Shown here piece by piece: positions 1-5,996 of a stretch of DNA of 6,467 nucleotides. The notes under the pieces were generated by a model. That model did no database searches. It saw nothing but the letters and a program-made list of their open reading frames with translations, and was not told where the DNA came from. The stretch spans positions 1 through 6,467 of the forward strand of contig PKWQ01000294.1 of NCBI GenBank assembly GCA_003133265.1. The letters run 5' to 3'. Source of the DNA: Acetobacteraceae bacterium. GTDB lineage: Bacteria > Pseudomonadota > Alphaproteobacteria > Acetobacterales > Acetobacteraceae. Position 1 is the stretch's first letter; every line of letters begins with the position of its first letter. The translations under genes and the position numbers were made by a program.

Positions 1-1
1 C

Positions 2-448
2 GCCGGCAATGGCGGCAGCGCCGCCGACGCCCAGCACATCGCCGGGGAGTTCATCTCCCGCCTGATGTACGACCGCGCGCCGCTGGCCGCCGTCGCGCTG
101 ACCACCGATACCTCGGTGATCACCGCCACCGGCAACGATTATGGTTACGAGCTGATCTTCGAGCGTCAGGTGCTCGGCCTCGGCCAGAAGGGCGACGTGT
201 TCCTCGGCATCTCCACCTCCGGCAAGTCGCCGAACGTGCTGCGCGCCTTCGATGCGGCGAAAAGCCATGGCCTGATCTCGCTCGGCTTCAGCGGCGCCAA
301 TGGCGGGCCGATGCGGGAAAAGACTGATCTGCTGCTGGAAGCGCCATCGGCGAAGACCGCGGTGATCCAGCAGGTCCACATCGTCGCCGCGCACATCGTC
401 TGCGCCCTGGTGGAGCGGGCGATGTTCCCCCGGCCCGCCGTCGCCTGA
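2..448 (+). CDS. gmhA: Phosphoheptose (sedoheptulose-7-phosphate) isomerase GmhA, 3' part, 5' end outside window
   Basis: GmhA is a cytoplasmic SIS-domain enzyme that converts sedoheptulose 7-phosphate to D-glycero-D-manno-heptose 7-phosphate, the first step of nucleotide-heptose synthesis for LPS core or other glycans. The frame is open from base 2 and gives 148 visible residues before TGA at 446-448; family members are about 190-195 residues, so roughly 45 N-terminal residues are missing. The visible part begins in the sugar-phosphate loop AGNGGSAADAQHIAGE, and a second SIS phosphate loop, GISTSGKSPN, follows at about residues 69-78. His12, Glu16, Gln123 and His131 (window numbering) match by spacing (HxxxE, then Q plus 8 to H) the zinc ligands described for Burkholderia GmhA. 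The next gene starts one base after the stop, so the two are very probably co-transcribed and coupled. An internal ATG at 65 is not the start, because conserved active-site sequence lies upstream of it. DiaA-like SIS proteins are the main alternative; the retained catalytic and metal residues favour GmhA. Confidence 0.93.
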   Translation, partial: AGNGGSAADAQHIAGEFISRLMYDRAPLAAVALTTDTSVITATGNDYGYELIFERQVLGLGQKGDVFLGISTSGKSPNVLRAFDAAKSHGLISLGFSGANGGPMREKTDLLLEAPSAKTAVIQQVHIVAAHIVCALVERAMFPRPAVA

Positions 449-449
449 C

Positions 450-1680
450 ATGCGGCGCGCCACCATCCGTCAGGCGGTGATCCTGGTCGGCGGCCTCGGC
501 GCGCGCCTCGGCTCGCTGACCGCAACCACGCCCAAGCCGATCCTGCCCTGCGGCGACCGGCCGTTCCTCGGCTGGCTGCTGCGCGAGTTCGTCCGCTACG
601 GCGTCTCGGACTTCCTGCTGCTGACCGGGCATCTGTCGGACCGGATCGCGGCGGCGCTGCCCGAACTGGCGGCGAAACTGCCAGCCCATGTCCGGATCAC
701 CTGCGCCGAGGAGCCGGTCCGCGCCGGCACCGGCGGGGCGCTGACCCATGCGCGCGCGCATCTGAGCGAGCGGTTCCTGCTGTGCAACGGCGACTCCATC
801 CTGGACTTCAATCTCGCCCGCCTGCTCGCCGACGCCGCGCTGGACGGCGAGGACGTCACCGGGCGGATGGTGCTGCGCCGGCTGTCCGACGCCTCGCGCT
901 ATGGCGTGGTGGAGACCGACGGCCAGCGCGTCACCGCGTTCCGCGAGCGCCCGGCCCCCGGCGGTCCGGGCACCATCAATGCCGGCATCTATCTGTTCGA
1001 CCGCCGCATTCTGGACCACTTGGCCCCGGTCTGCTCGCTGGAGCGCGACATTCTGCCGCGCCTCGCCGAAGACGGCGGGCTGCGCGGCACCGAGGGCGAC
1101 GGCTATTTCATCGATATCGGCGTACCCGACGATTTCGCGCGCGCCCAGACCGAACTGCCGCACCGCCTGCACCGCCCCGCCCTGTTCCTGGACCGCGACG
1201 GCGTGATCAACGTCGATCACGGCTGGGTCGGCACCCGCGAGCGGTTCGAGTGGATGCCAGGCGCGATCGAGGCGATCCGGGCCGCCACCGACGCCGGCTT
1301 TCACGTCTTCGTCGTCACCAACCAGTCCGGCATCGCGCGCGGCCTGTACGACGAGGCGACGCTGGCCGACCTGCACCGCTGGATGATCGACCAGGTCCGC
1401 ACCGCCGGCGGCACCATCGACGATCTGCGCTACTGCCCGTATCACCCCGACGGCACGGTGGACGACCTACCGCCGGGTCAGCGACTGGCGCAAACCCGCG
1501 CCGGGGATGCTGCTGGACCTGATCGCGCGCTGGGAACTCGATCCGTCCCGCTGCCTGCTGGTCGGCGACCAGCCAACCGATCTGGCGGCGGCGGAGGCAG
1601 CCGGAGTGGCCGGCTACCGTTTCGAGGGCGGCGATGTCGCCGAGTTCGTGCGCCCGCTGCTGGCACGCCACGCCGCATAG
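450..1680 (+). CDS. gmhB: Heptose-1-phosphate nucleotidylyltransferase (HddC-like) / heptose-1,7-bisphosphate phosphatase (GmhB-like) fusion, with apparent frameshift
   Basis: This is a bifunctional heptose-activation enzyme. The N-terminal NTP-transferase domain (about residues 8-235) shows the nucleotide-binding GGLGARL at 14-20, TPKP at 27-30 and the metal-binding CNGD at 112-115, as in HddC-type enzymes that load heptose 1-phosphate onto GTP (or ATP). The C-terminal domain is a HAD-IIIA phosphatase of the GmhB/HisB type, which removes the 7-phosphate. It has DRDG at 248-251 (nucleophile and acid Asp) and VVTNQSG at 288-294. The frame then breaks. The expected continuation, YRRVSDWRKPAPGM, the catalytic Lys, the VGDQPTD metal motif and a stop at 1678-1680 lie one frame over, from base 1468. 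Removing one C at 1466/1467 gives a 409-residue protein that aligns without gaps to E. coli GmhB in this stretch. Without correction, the first frame runs to 2096 and encodes nonsense antisense to the next gene. Two cysteines of the usual HAD zinc site are replaced by Ser and Trp. The ATG at 450 has no clear ribosome site; its position one base after the gmhA stop implies coupling. Whether GDP- or ADP-heptose is made cannot be decided here. Confidence 0.85.
1458..1472 (+). other. Apparent +1 frameshift site in the HAD domain of the heptose fusion gene
   Basis: Upstream of this point the HAD domain reads in the frame of the ATG at 450, ending ...YCPYHPDGTVDD. Downstream, the conserved YRRVSDWRKPAPGM is read from TAC at 1468, one base out of phase. 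Deleting one of the two C bases at 1466-1467 gives GTVDDYRRV, the same length as GSVEEFRQV in E. coli GmhB. The local sequence GACGACCTAC has no long homopolymer. The codon met in the first frame is CTA, a rare leucine codon in GC-rich genomes. An assembly or sequencing error, a real inactivating insertion and programmed +1 shifting would look the same here; error or mutation is the simpler reading. Confidence 0.8.
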
Positions 1681-1695
1681 GCGGCGCGGGCCAGA

Positions 1696-1718
1696 CTCAG
1701 AGCGGGCGCGCTCAGAGC
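1696..1718. terminator. Short hairpin and direct repeat between the convergent genes, possible weak bidirectional terminator
   Basis: Only 31 bases separate the stops of the convergent heptose fusion gene and yeiH. They contain a perfect 5-bp stem, GAGCG (1700-1704) and CGCTC (1709-1713), with a GGCG loop. The stem runs into the yeiH stop codon at 1712-1714. The octamer CTCAGAGC is also present as a direct repeat at 1696-1703 and 1711-1718. There is no T-run on either side, so this is not a classic intrinsic terminator, and a 5-bp GC stem is easily found by chance in DNA this rich in GC. Confidence 0.2.
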
Positions 1719-2773
1719 TGCATCGTCCAGTACTGCACTGCCAGACTGCTCGCCGCCACCACCGCCCAGGTGCCGAGCCCGAGCAGCAGCGGCTTCACAC
1801 CGGCGCCGGCGAAGGCGCGCCAATGTCCTTGCAATCCCACCGCGGCCAGCGCCAGCACCAGCACGAAGCGCGCCGCCGACTGGATGGAAGGCGCCATGCT
1901 GCCGACCATGCCGAGCGTGTTGGTCAATGACGCGACGACGAACCACAGGATGAACCAGGGCACCGCCTTTTTCAGCCGTCCCGCCAACCCGGCGCCGGCG
2001 GTCTCGGAACGGTCCAGGAACGGCATCGCCAGCCCAATGCCCAGCACGATCGGAATGATCAGCGTGGTGCGCGTCAGCTTGACGATCGTCGCGTAGACGC
2101 CAGCGGCCTTGCTGAACGCGAACCCCGCCGCCACCACCGCCGAGGTGTCGTTCACCGCCGTGCCGGCCCACAGGCCGAAGCCGTCGTCGGACAGCCCGAT
2201 CATGTGGCCAACGCCGGGAAAAATGATCACCGCCAGCATGTTGAACAGGAAGATCACCGAGATCGAATAGGCGATGTCCTCGGATTTGGCCCGGATCACC
2301 GGCGCCAGCGCGGCGATGGCGGACCCGCCGCAGATCACGGTGCCGATGCCGATCAGCAGCCGCATCCGCCAGTCCACCCCCATCGCGCGGCCCACCAGCA
2401 GCGCGAAGGCGAAACCGACCGAGATCGTCACCGCCATCAGCGAGAGCGAGGTCAGTCCGGTCAGCGCCACATCCTTCAGATTCAGGGTCTCGCCGAGCAG
2501 GATGATCCCCGCGCGCAGCGCCGTGCCGCTGATATCCTTCACCTTCAACTTGCCGGCGACCTTGGCGCCGCCGAACAGATTGGCGATGGTGACGCCGATG
2601 GCGATGGCGAAGATCGGCGCGCCGATGGTGGGCGCGTAGCTGCCGGCCAGGTTGGCAACGATGGCGATGAGCAGACAAGCCGCCACGCCGGGCGCGTACG
2701 ACGTGAATTTATCGCCGAATCCGGCCTGGCTAGTAGAGGTTTGCGCGTTCCCGCCCATCGACAGAGTATCCAT
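1712..2773 (-). CDS. yeiH: YeiH/UPF0324 family membrane protein (putative sulfate exporter)
   Basis: This is an integral inner-membrane protein of the COG2855/UPF0324 family, classed with the putative sulfate exporters (TC 2.A.98); the true substrate is unproven for most members, including E. coli YeiH. The 353-residue product has about ten hydrophobic segments, beginning at YAPGVAACLLIAIVANLAG. Family hallmarks are LRAGIILLGETL, the glycine-rich IGIGTVICGGSAIAALAPVI, AYSISVIFLFNMLAVIIFP and GLWAGTAVNDTSAVVAAGF, followed by a KLTRTTLIIP segment. The length agrees with the usual 330-360 residues. The ATG at 2773 is preferred. An in-frame TTG at 2785 and an ATG at 2758 are also possible, and none has a convincing ribosome site, so the start is uncertain by about five residues either way. 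The gene converges on the heptose operon and diverges from the transporter operon, so it is transcribed alone. Many relatives sit beside a LysR regulator; none is visible here. Confidence 0.92.
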   Translation of the reverse strand: MDTLSMGGNAQTSTSQAGFGDKFTSYAPGVAACLLIAIVANLAGSYAPTIGAPIFAIAIGVTIANLFGGAKVAGKLKVKDISGTALRAGIILLGETLNLKDVALTGLTSLSLMAVTISVGFAFALLVGRAMGVDWRMRLLIGIGTVICGGSAIAALAPVIRAKSEDIAYSISVIFLFNMLAVIIFPGVGHMIGLSDDGFGLWAGTAVNDTSAVVAAGFAFSKAAGVYATIVKLTRTTLIIPIVLGIGLAMPFLDRSETAGAGLAGRLKKAVPWFILWFVVASLTNTLGMVGSMAPSIQSAARFVLVLALAAVGLQGHWRAFAGAGVKPLLLGLGTWAVVAASSLAVQYWTMQL

Positions 2774-2955
2774 TCTCGCATTCAAGGGTGGCGGACCGTG
2801 CCATGCTCGCCGGAGCCGCGCAAGGAACCCGCCCTGCCGGGGGAACGGCTGGCGCAGAAAAATATGTCATCCGCGCCGCCAGACCTCTAGAGAATGGCTA
2901 CAAGCCGACGCAATCATGGCAAACTGTTATCAGGGGTTTCCGGGGAGTCTTTCGC
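2774..2955. promoter_or_regulatory. Divergent intergenic region expected to carry the yeiH and transporter-operon promoters
   Basis: These 182 bases lie between two diverging transcription units, so both promoters should be here. Two patches are clearly richer in A and T than the surroundings: about 2857-2871 (AGAAAAATATGTCAT) and about 2917-2940. No pair of -35 and -10 hexamers with good spacing stands out on either strand, and no operator-like inverted repeat is longer than the 8-bp palindrome CTCTAGAG at 2885-2892. The stretch also contains a 21-codon open frame ending on the binding-protein start codon (2894-2959). Confidence 0.4.
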
Positions 2956-2959
2956 ATGA
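2894..2959 (+). CDS. Possible 21-residue upstream ORF overlapping the start of the binding-protein gene
   Basis: An ATG at 2894 opens a frame of 21 codons (MATSRRNHGKLLSGVSGESFA) ending in TGA at 2957-2959. That stop overlaps the ATG of the substrate-binding protein in an ATGA arrangement. Nothing marks it as a known leader peptide. It has a purine-rich AGAGA directly before the ATG, too close for a good ribosome site. It includes adjacent leucine codons CTG and TTA, TTA being very rare in such GC-rich genomes. An open frame of this length is common by chance, so the call is tentative. Confidence 0.15.
   Translation: MATSRRNHGKLLSGVSGESFA
2942..2947 (+). promoter_or_regulatory. Ribosome binding site that decides the binding-protein start
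   Basis: GGGGAG ends eight bases before the ATG at 2956. This is the only good Shine-Dalgarno match upstream of the binding-protein gene. It supports 2956 over the earlier in-frame starts back to 2788, which would place 56 non-conserved residues ahead of the Tat signal. Confidence 0.7.
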
Positions 2960-4167
2960 CCGCCAAGTCACCGTTGCTGAACCGCCGCACCATCCTCGCC
3001 GCCGGCGTCGCCACGCTCGCCATGCCCGCCGTGCTGCGCGCTGACCCCGCGCCGGTGAAACTCGGCCTGATCCATCCGGTTACCGGCGCGCTCGCCTTCT
3101 CCGGCTCCCAGTGTCGTCTGGGCGGGCAGATGGCCATCGCCGACGTCAACGCAGCCGGCGGCATCAAGTCGATGGGCGGGGCGAAGCTGGAAGCGCTGCT
3201 CGGCGACGCGCAGCTGCGCCCCGAACTGGCGGCGAGCCTGGTCGATCAGATGGCGGAAGCCGGCGCGTCCGGGTTCACCGGCTGCTTCTCCTCCTCGCTC
3301 GGGCTGGCGGCGACGCAGGCGGCGGCGAAGTACAACCTGCCATTCTCGATCGACAGCGGCGTGGCCGACAACCTGACCACGCGCGGCCTGACCAACACGT
3401 TCCGCCTGTTCCCGTCGGCCAGCCCGATCGTTGCCGACGCGGTGACGGAACTCGATGAGGTGAACAAGAACGCCGGCTCGCCGGTGAAGTCGGCGGTGCT
3501 GGTGCACGAGAACAGCGAGTTCGGCACCAACACAGCGACCGCGCTGAAGGACAAGCTGCCCGGCATCGGCATCAAGGTGCTGGAACTGATGCCGCACGCC
3601 ACGCCGACGCGCGACTTCACCAACATCGCGCTGCGGATCAAGGAACAGAAGCCGGAGCTGGTGATCATCTCCAACTACGTCAACGAATACATGCTGCTGA
3701 TTCGCACCCTGGTGCAGCAGCGGGTGCCGCTGGTGGCGATGTTCTCGGTGCTCGGCGGCGGGTTCGGCCTGAAATTCGCCAAGGAGCAGCCGGGCATTTC
3801 CGACTATGTGATGGATTTCAACCAATGGTACAACCCGCGCAAGCCGGCCTCTCTGGCGTTCCGCGAGCGGGTCGAGAGCGCCGGCGGCACGTTCACCTGG
3901 GAAATCCTGTTCGGCTACTACGCCGTGGGCCTGCTGGCCGATGGCTTCGAGCATGCCGGCACGTCGGACAAGGCGAAGGTGATCCCGGCGCTGGCCGCCA
4001 GCACCTACTATCCCGAGATGCTGCCCTACGGACCCACATCATTCATCGGCGGGCAGAACAAGGGTGGGCACGCGGTCGGCCTGCAGATCCAGAAGGGCGA
4101 CATCAAGACGATCTGGCCGTCGCAGTTCGCCGACGCCAAGCCGGTGTTCCCGCGTCCCAAGGTCTGA
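2956..4167 (+). CDS. ABC transporter substrate-binding protein, branched-chain amino acid/amide (HAAT) type, Tat signal
   Basis: This is a periplasmic ligand-binding protein of the Peripla_BP_6 (LivK/AmiC-like) type, 403 residues. The N-terminus MTAKSPLLNRRTILAAG carries a twin-arginine pair followed by a hydrophobic stretch to about residue 28. Cleavage is likely after VLRA at about residue 31, so export is probably by the Tat system. The mature protein begins with the first Rossmann-type lobe: VKLGLIHPVTGALAFSG, then GGQMAIADVNAAGGI. The hinge-proximal motifs ATQAAAKYNLPFSIDSG, TFRLFP and HENSEFGTNTA follow, then TPTRDFTNIALRIK and PELVIISNY of the second lobe. The C-terminal part has YGPTSFIGGQNKGGHAVGLQIQ, typical of the family. 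Cys53 and Cys110 could form a disulfide, though their spacing differs from that in E. coli LivJ. The gene heads the transporter operon and is six bases from livH. Members of this family bind leucine, isoleucine, valine, urea, amides or aromatic acids, and the ligand cannot be assigned from sequence alone. Confidence 0.93.
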   Translation: MTAKSPLLNRRTILAAGVATLAMPAVLRADPAPVKLGLIHPVTGALAFSGSQCRLGGQMAIADVNAAGGIKSMGGAKLEALLGDAQLRPELAASLVDQMAEAGASGFTGCFSSSLGLAATQAAAKYNLPFSIDSGVADNLTTRGLTNTFRLFPSASPIVADAVTELDEVNKNAGSPVKSAVLVHENSEFGTNTATALKDKLPGIGIKVLELMPHATPTRDFTNIALRIKEQKPELVIISNYVNEYMLLIRTLVQQRVPLVAMFSVLGGGFGLKFAKEQPGISDYVMDFNQWYNPRKPASLAFRERVESAGGTFTWEILFGYYAVGLLADGFEHAGTSDKAKVIPALAASTYYPEMLPYGPTSFIGGQNKGGHAVGLQIQKGDIKTIWPSQFADAKPVFPRPKV

Positions 4168-4173
4168 ACGGGC

Positions 4174-5046
4174 TTGCCTCCGCTCGATATTCTCGCCGCG
4201 GCGCTGATCAACGGCGTCCTGACGGGGGGCGTCTACGCGCTGGTGGCGCTCGGCCTCACGCTGATCTACGGCGTGCTGCACATCGTCAACTTCGCCCATG
4301 GCAGCCTGCTGATGCTGGCGATGTTCGGCGCCTGGATGCTGGTGAGCTGGGTGGGGCTCGATCCCTACGCGGCGCTGGTGCCGCTGACCGCGATCATGTT
4401 CGTGCTCGGCTGGGCGCTCTATGCCGGCGTGATCGGCCGCATCTCCCGCGGCGAGGACCGCGCCATCCTGCTCGCCACGCTCGGCATCGCCATCGTGCTG
4501 GATAATTTCGCCCTGGTGGTCTTCACCGGCGACACCCGCACGATCGAGACGCCGTACTCGTTCGAGATGATCGAGCTGGGGCCGCTGCTGCTCTCGGTCC
4601 CGCGCGTCGTCTCGTTCGCGGTGGCGCTGGTGCTGGCGGCGCTGCTCTGGGCGTTCATGGCGCGCACCGACACCGGACGCGCGATCCGCGCCGTGGCGAA
4701 GGAACCGGACGGGGCGCGGCTGGTCGGCATCCGCCCGGGCCGCATCTTCGCCCTCTCCTACGGCATCGGCGTCGCCTGCCTGGGTGCCGCCGCCTGTCTG
4801 CTGCTGCCGAGCTTCTATGTCTCGCCGCAGGTCGGCAACGTGTTCGTGCTGGTGTCCTTCACCATCGTCGTGCTCGGCGGCATGGGAAGTTTTCCGGGCG
4901 CGGTGCTGGGCGGGCTGATCATCGGCGTGACCGAGAGCCTGGGCGGGTTGTTCCTGGGAGAATCGCTCGGCCCGATCGGCATCAGCCTGGTGTTCATCGC
5001 CGTGCTGCTGCTGCGCCCCACCGGGCTGTTCGGGGCAGCACGATGA
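4174..5046 (+). CDS. livH: Branched-chain amino acid-type ABC transporter permease LivH
   Basis: LivH is one of two inner-membrane permease subunits that form the translocation channel of the HAAT transporter. The 290-residue product is highly hydrophobic. Its N-terminal family signature covers INGVLTGGVYALVALGLTLI followed by YGVLHIVNFAHGSLLMLA (residues 12-48). The cytoplasmic coupling loop that contacts the ATPase is at about 168-191 (GRAIRAVAKEPDGARLVGI). The motif GGMGSFPGAVLGGLIIGV lies near 235-252, and the protein ends in LLLRPTGLFG, as is usual for LivH. The start is TTG at 4174, six bases after the binding-protein stop. No ATG occurs before the conserved N-terminal signature, so the TTG is well supported; AAGG at 4159-4162 may serve as a weak ribosome site. 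The stop overlaps the livM start by four bases (ATGA), indicating translational coupling. Confidence 0.95.
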   Translation: MPPLDILAAALINGVLTGGVYALVALGLTLIYGVLHIVNFAHGSLLMLAMFGAWMLVSWVGLDPYAALVPLTAIMFVLGWALYAGVIGRISRGEDRAILLATLGIAIVLDNFALVVFTGDTRTIETPYSFEMIELGPLLLSVPRVVSFAVALVLAALLWAFMARTDTGRAIRAVAKEPDGARLVGIRPGRIFALSYGIGVACLGAAACLLLPSFYVSPQVGNVFVLVSFTIVVLGGMGSFPGAVLGGLIIGVTESLGGLFLGESLGPIGISLVFIAVLLLRPTGLFGAAR

Positions 5047-5996
5047 AACGCCTGCTGCCGCTGCTGATCCTGCTCGCCGCGTTGGCCCCACTCGCGTTGC
5101 CGTCGCAGTTCCTGGTGAACCTCGCGATGCTCACCGCGTTTTCCGCCCTGCTCGGCCAGGGCTGGAACATTTCCGGCGGCTTCGGCGGGCTGACCAGCTT
5201 CGGCCACGCGGCGTTCTTCGGCATCGGCGCCTATACCGCCGCCATCCTGCAAACGCGCTACGGGCTGAACCCGTGGCTCGGCCTGCCGGCGGGGGCCATC
5301 CTCGGCGCGGCGGTCGGTGCGGCCATCGGCATCGCCGCCTTTCGCGCCGGGCTGCGCGGCAGCTACTTCGCCCTGGTTACGCTGGCCTTCTCCGAGGTGT
5401 TTCGCATCATCGCCAACAGCGCGGAGATCACTCGTGGCGGCCTGGGCATCCTGATCCCGCTCAGGCCGGGGCTCACGAATTTCCAGTTCGCCGACCGGCG
5501 CGCCAGCTACGCGGTGACGCTGGCGTTGCTGGCGGCGGCAACATCGGTGGCACTCTGGCTGCGCCGCTCCCGCTTCGGCGCGCGGCTGATCGCGGTGCGC
5601 GAGAACGAGGACGCGGCATCGGCGCTCGGCGTCGATCTGGTCGGCACCAAGGTGCGCGCGCTGGCTCTGTCTGGCGCGATCACCGCCACCGCCGGCGTGC
5701 TCTATGCGCAGACTTTCCTGTATGTGGACCCGTCCATCGCCTTCGGCATCGAGCGCAGCGTGGAGATGCTGCTGGTGGCGATGATCGGCGGCGCCGGCAC
5801 GGTCTGGGGTCCGGTGCTGGGCGCGATCGTGCTGCACATCATCGAGGACACCTCGCGCGCGCTGATCGACACCCCGGGCTTCGCGCCGATGCTGTATGGC
5901 GTGGTGCTGCTGGCCATCGTCGCCTTCCTGCCCGGCGGCATCGCCGGATTGCGGATGCATCGCGCCGGCAATGCGAAGCGAGGCGCCAATGCTTGA
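5043..5996 (+). CDS. livM: Branched-chain amino acid-type ABC transporter permease LivM
   Basis: LivM is the second permease subunit and pairs with LivH in the inner membrane. The 317-residue product starts with a hydrophobic segment (LLPLLILLAALAPLALP). It then has the hallmark LLGQGWNISGGFGGLTSFGH and AAFFGIGAYTAA (residues 37-67), FRAGLRGSYFALVTLAFSE, and the cytoplasmic coupling loop GARLIAVRENEDAASALGVD at about 179-198. GGAGTVWGPVLGA at 249-261 and a terminal FLPGGIAGL complete the family pattern. The length is typical of shorter LivM proteins, without the N-terminal extension of E. coli LivM. ATG at 5043 overlaps the livH stop; CGGGGCAG at 5031-5038 is an acceptable ribosome site. The 3' end overlaps livG by eight bases. 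Confidence 0.95.
   Translation: MKRLLPLLILLAALAPLALPSQFLVNLAMLTAFSALLGQGWNISGGFGGLTSFGHAAFFGIGAYTAAILQTRYGLNPWLGLPAGAILGAAVGAAIGIAAFRAGLRGSYFALVTLAFSEVFRIIANSAEITRGGLGILIPLRPGLTNFQFADRRASYAVTLALLAAATSVALWLRRSRFGARLIAVRENEDAASALGVDLVGTKVRALALSGAITATAGVLYAQTFLYVDPSIAFGIERSVEMLLVAMIGGAGTVWGPVLGAIVLHIIEDTSRALIDTPGFAPMLYGVVLLAIVAFLPGGIAGLRMHRAGNAKRGANA

Noticed and set aside
288..1445. Long antisense ORF opposite the heptose genes
   Set aside because: It has the low-complexity Ala/Arg/Gly/Gln composition of a GC-rich shadow frame, with no recognisable motif, and is opposite a conserved gene.
450..2096. A single 548-residue ORF running from the heptose gene into the yeiH region
   Set aside because: Residues after about 339 lose all similarity to HAD phosphatases and from 1712 are antisense to a well-conserved membrane protein. 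The true C-terminus is in another frame and ends at 1680.
1614..2678. 354-residue minus-strand frame overlapping yeiH
   Set aside because: It is an alternate frame of the yeiH strand, rich in Arg and His and without family motifs. The 1712-2773 frame encodes the real membrane protein.
2885..2892. Palindrome CTCTAGAG as an operator
   Set aside because: Eight bases with no second copy and no associated regulator; chance occurrence is likely.
2917..2931. Sigma-54-like TGGCA element upstream of the binding protein
   Set aside because: The -24 GG is present, but at the required ten-base spacing the next dinucleotide is TC rather than GC, so the -12 element is missing.
2788..2955. 56-residue N-terminal extension of the binding protein
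   Set aside because: It would put an unrelated segment ahead of the Tat signal peptide. The ATG at 2956 has a good ribosome site and gives a normal-length precursor.
4039..5091. 350-residue antisense ORF opposite livH
   Set aside because: Its composition is dominated by Gln, His, Arg and Asp, as expected from the complement of hydrophobic codons; it is a shadow of livH.
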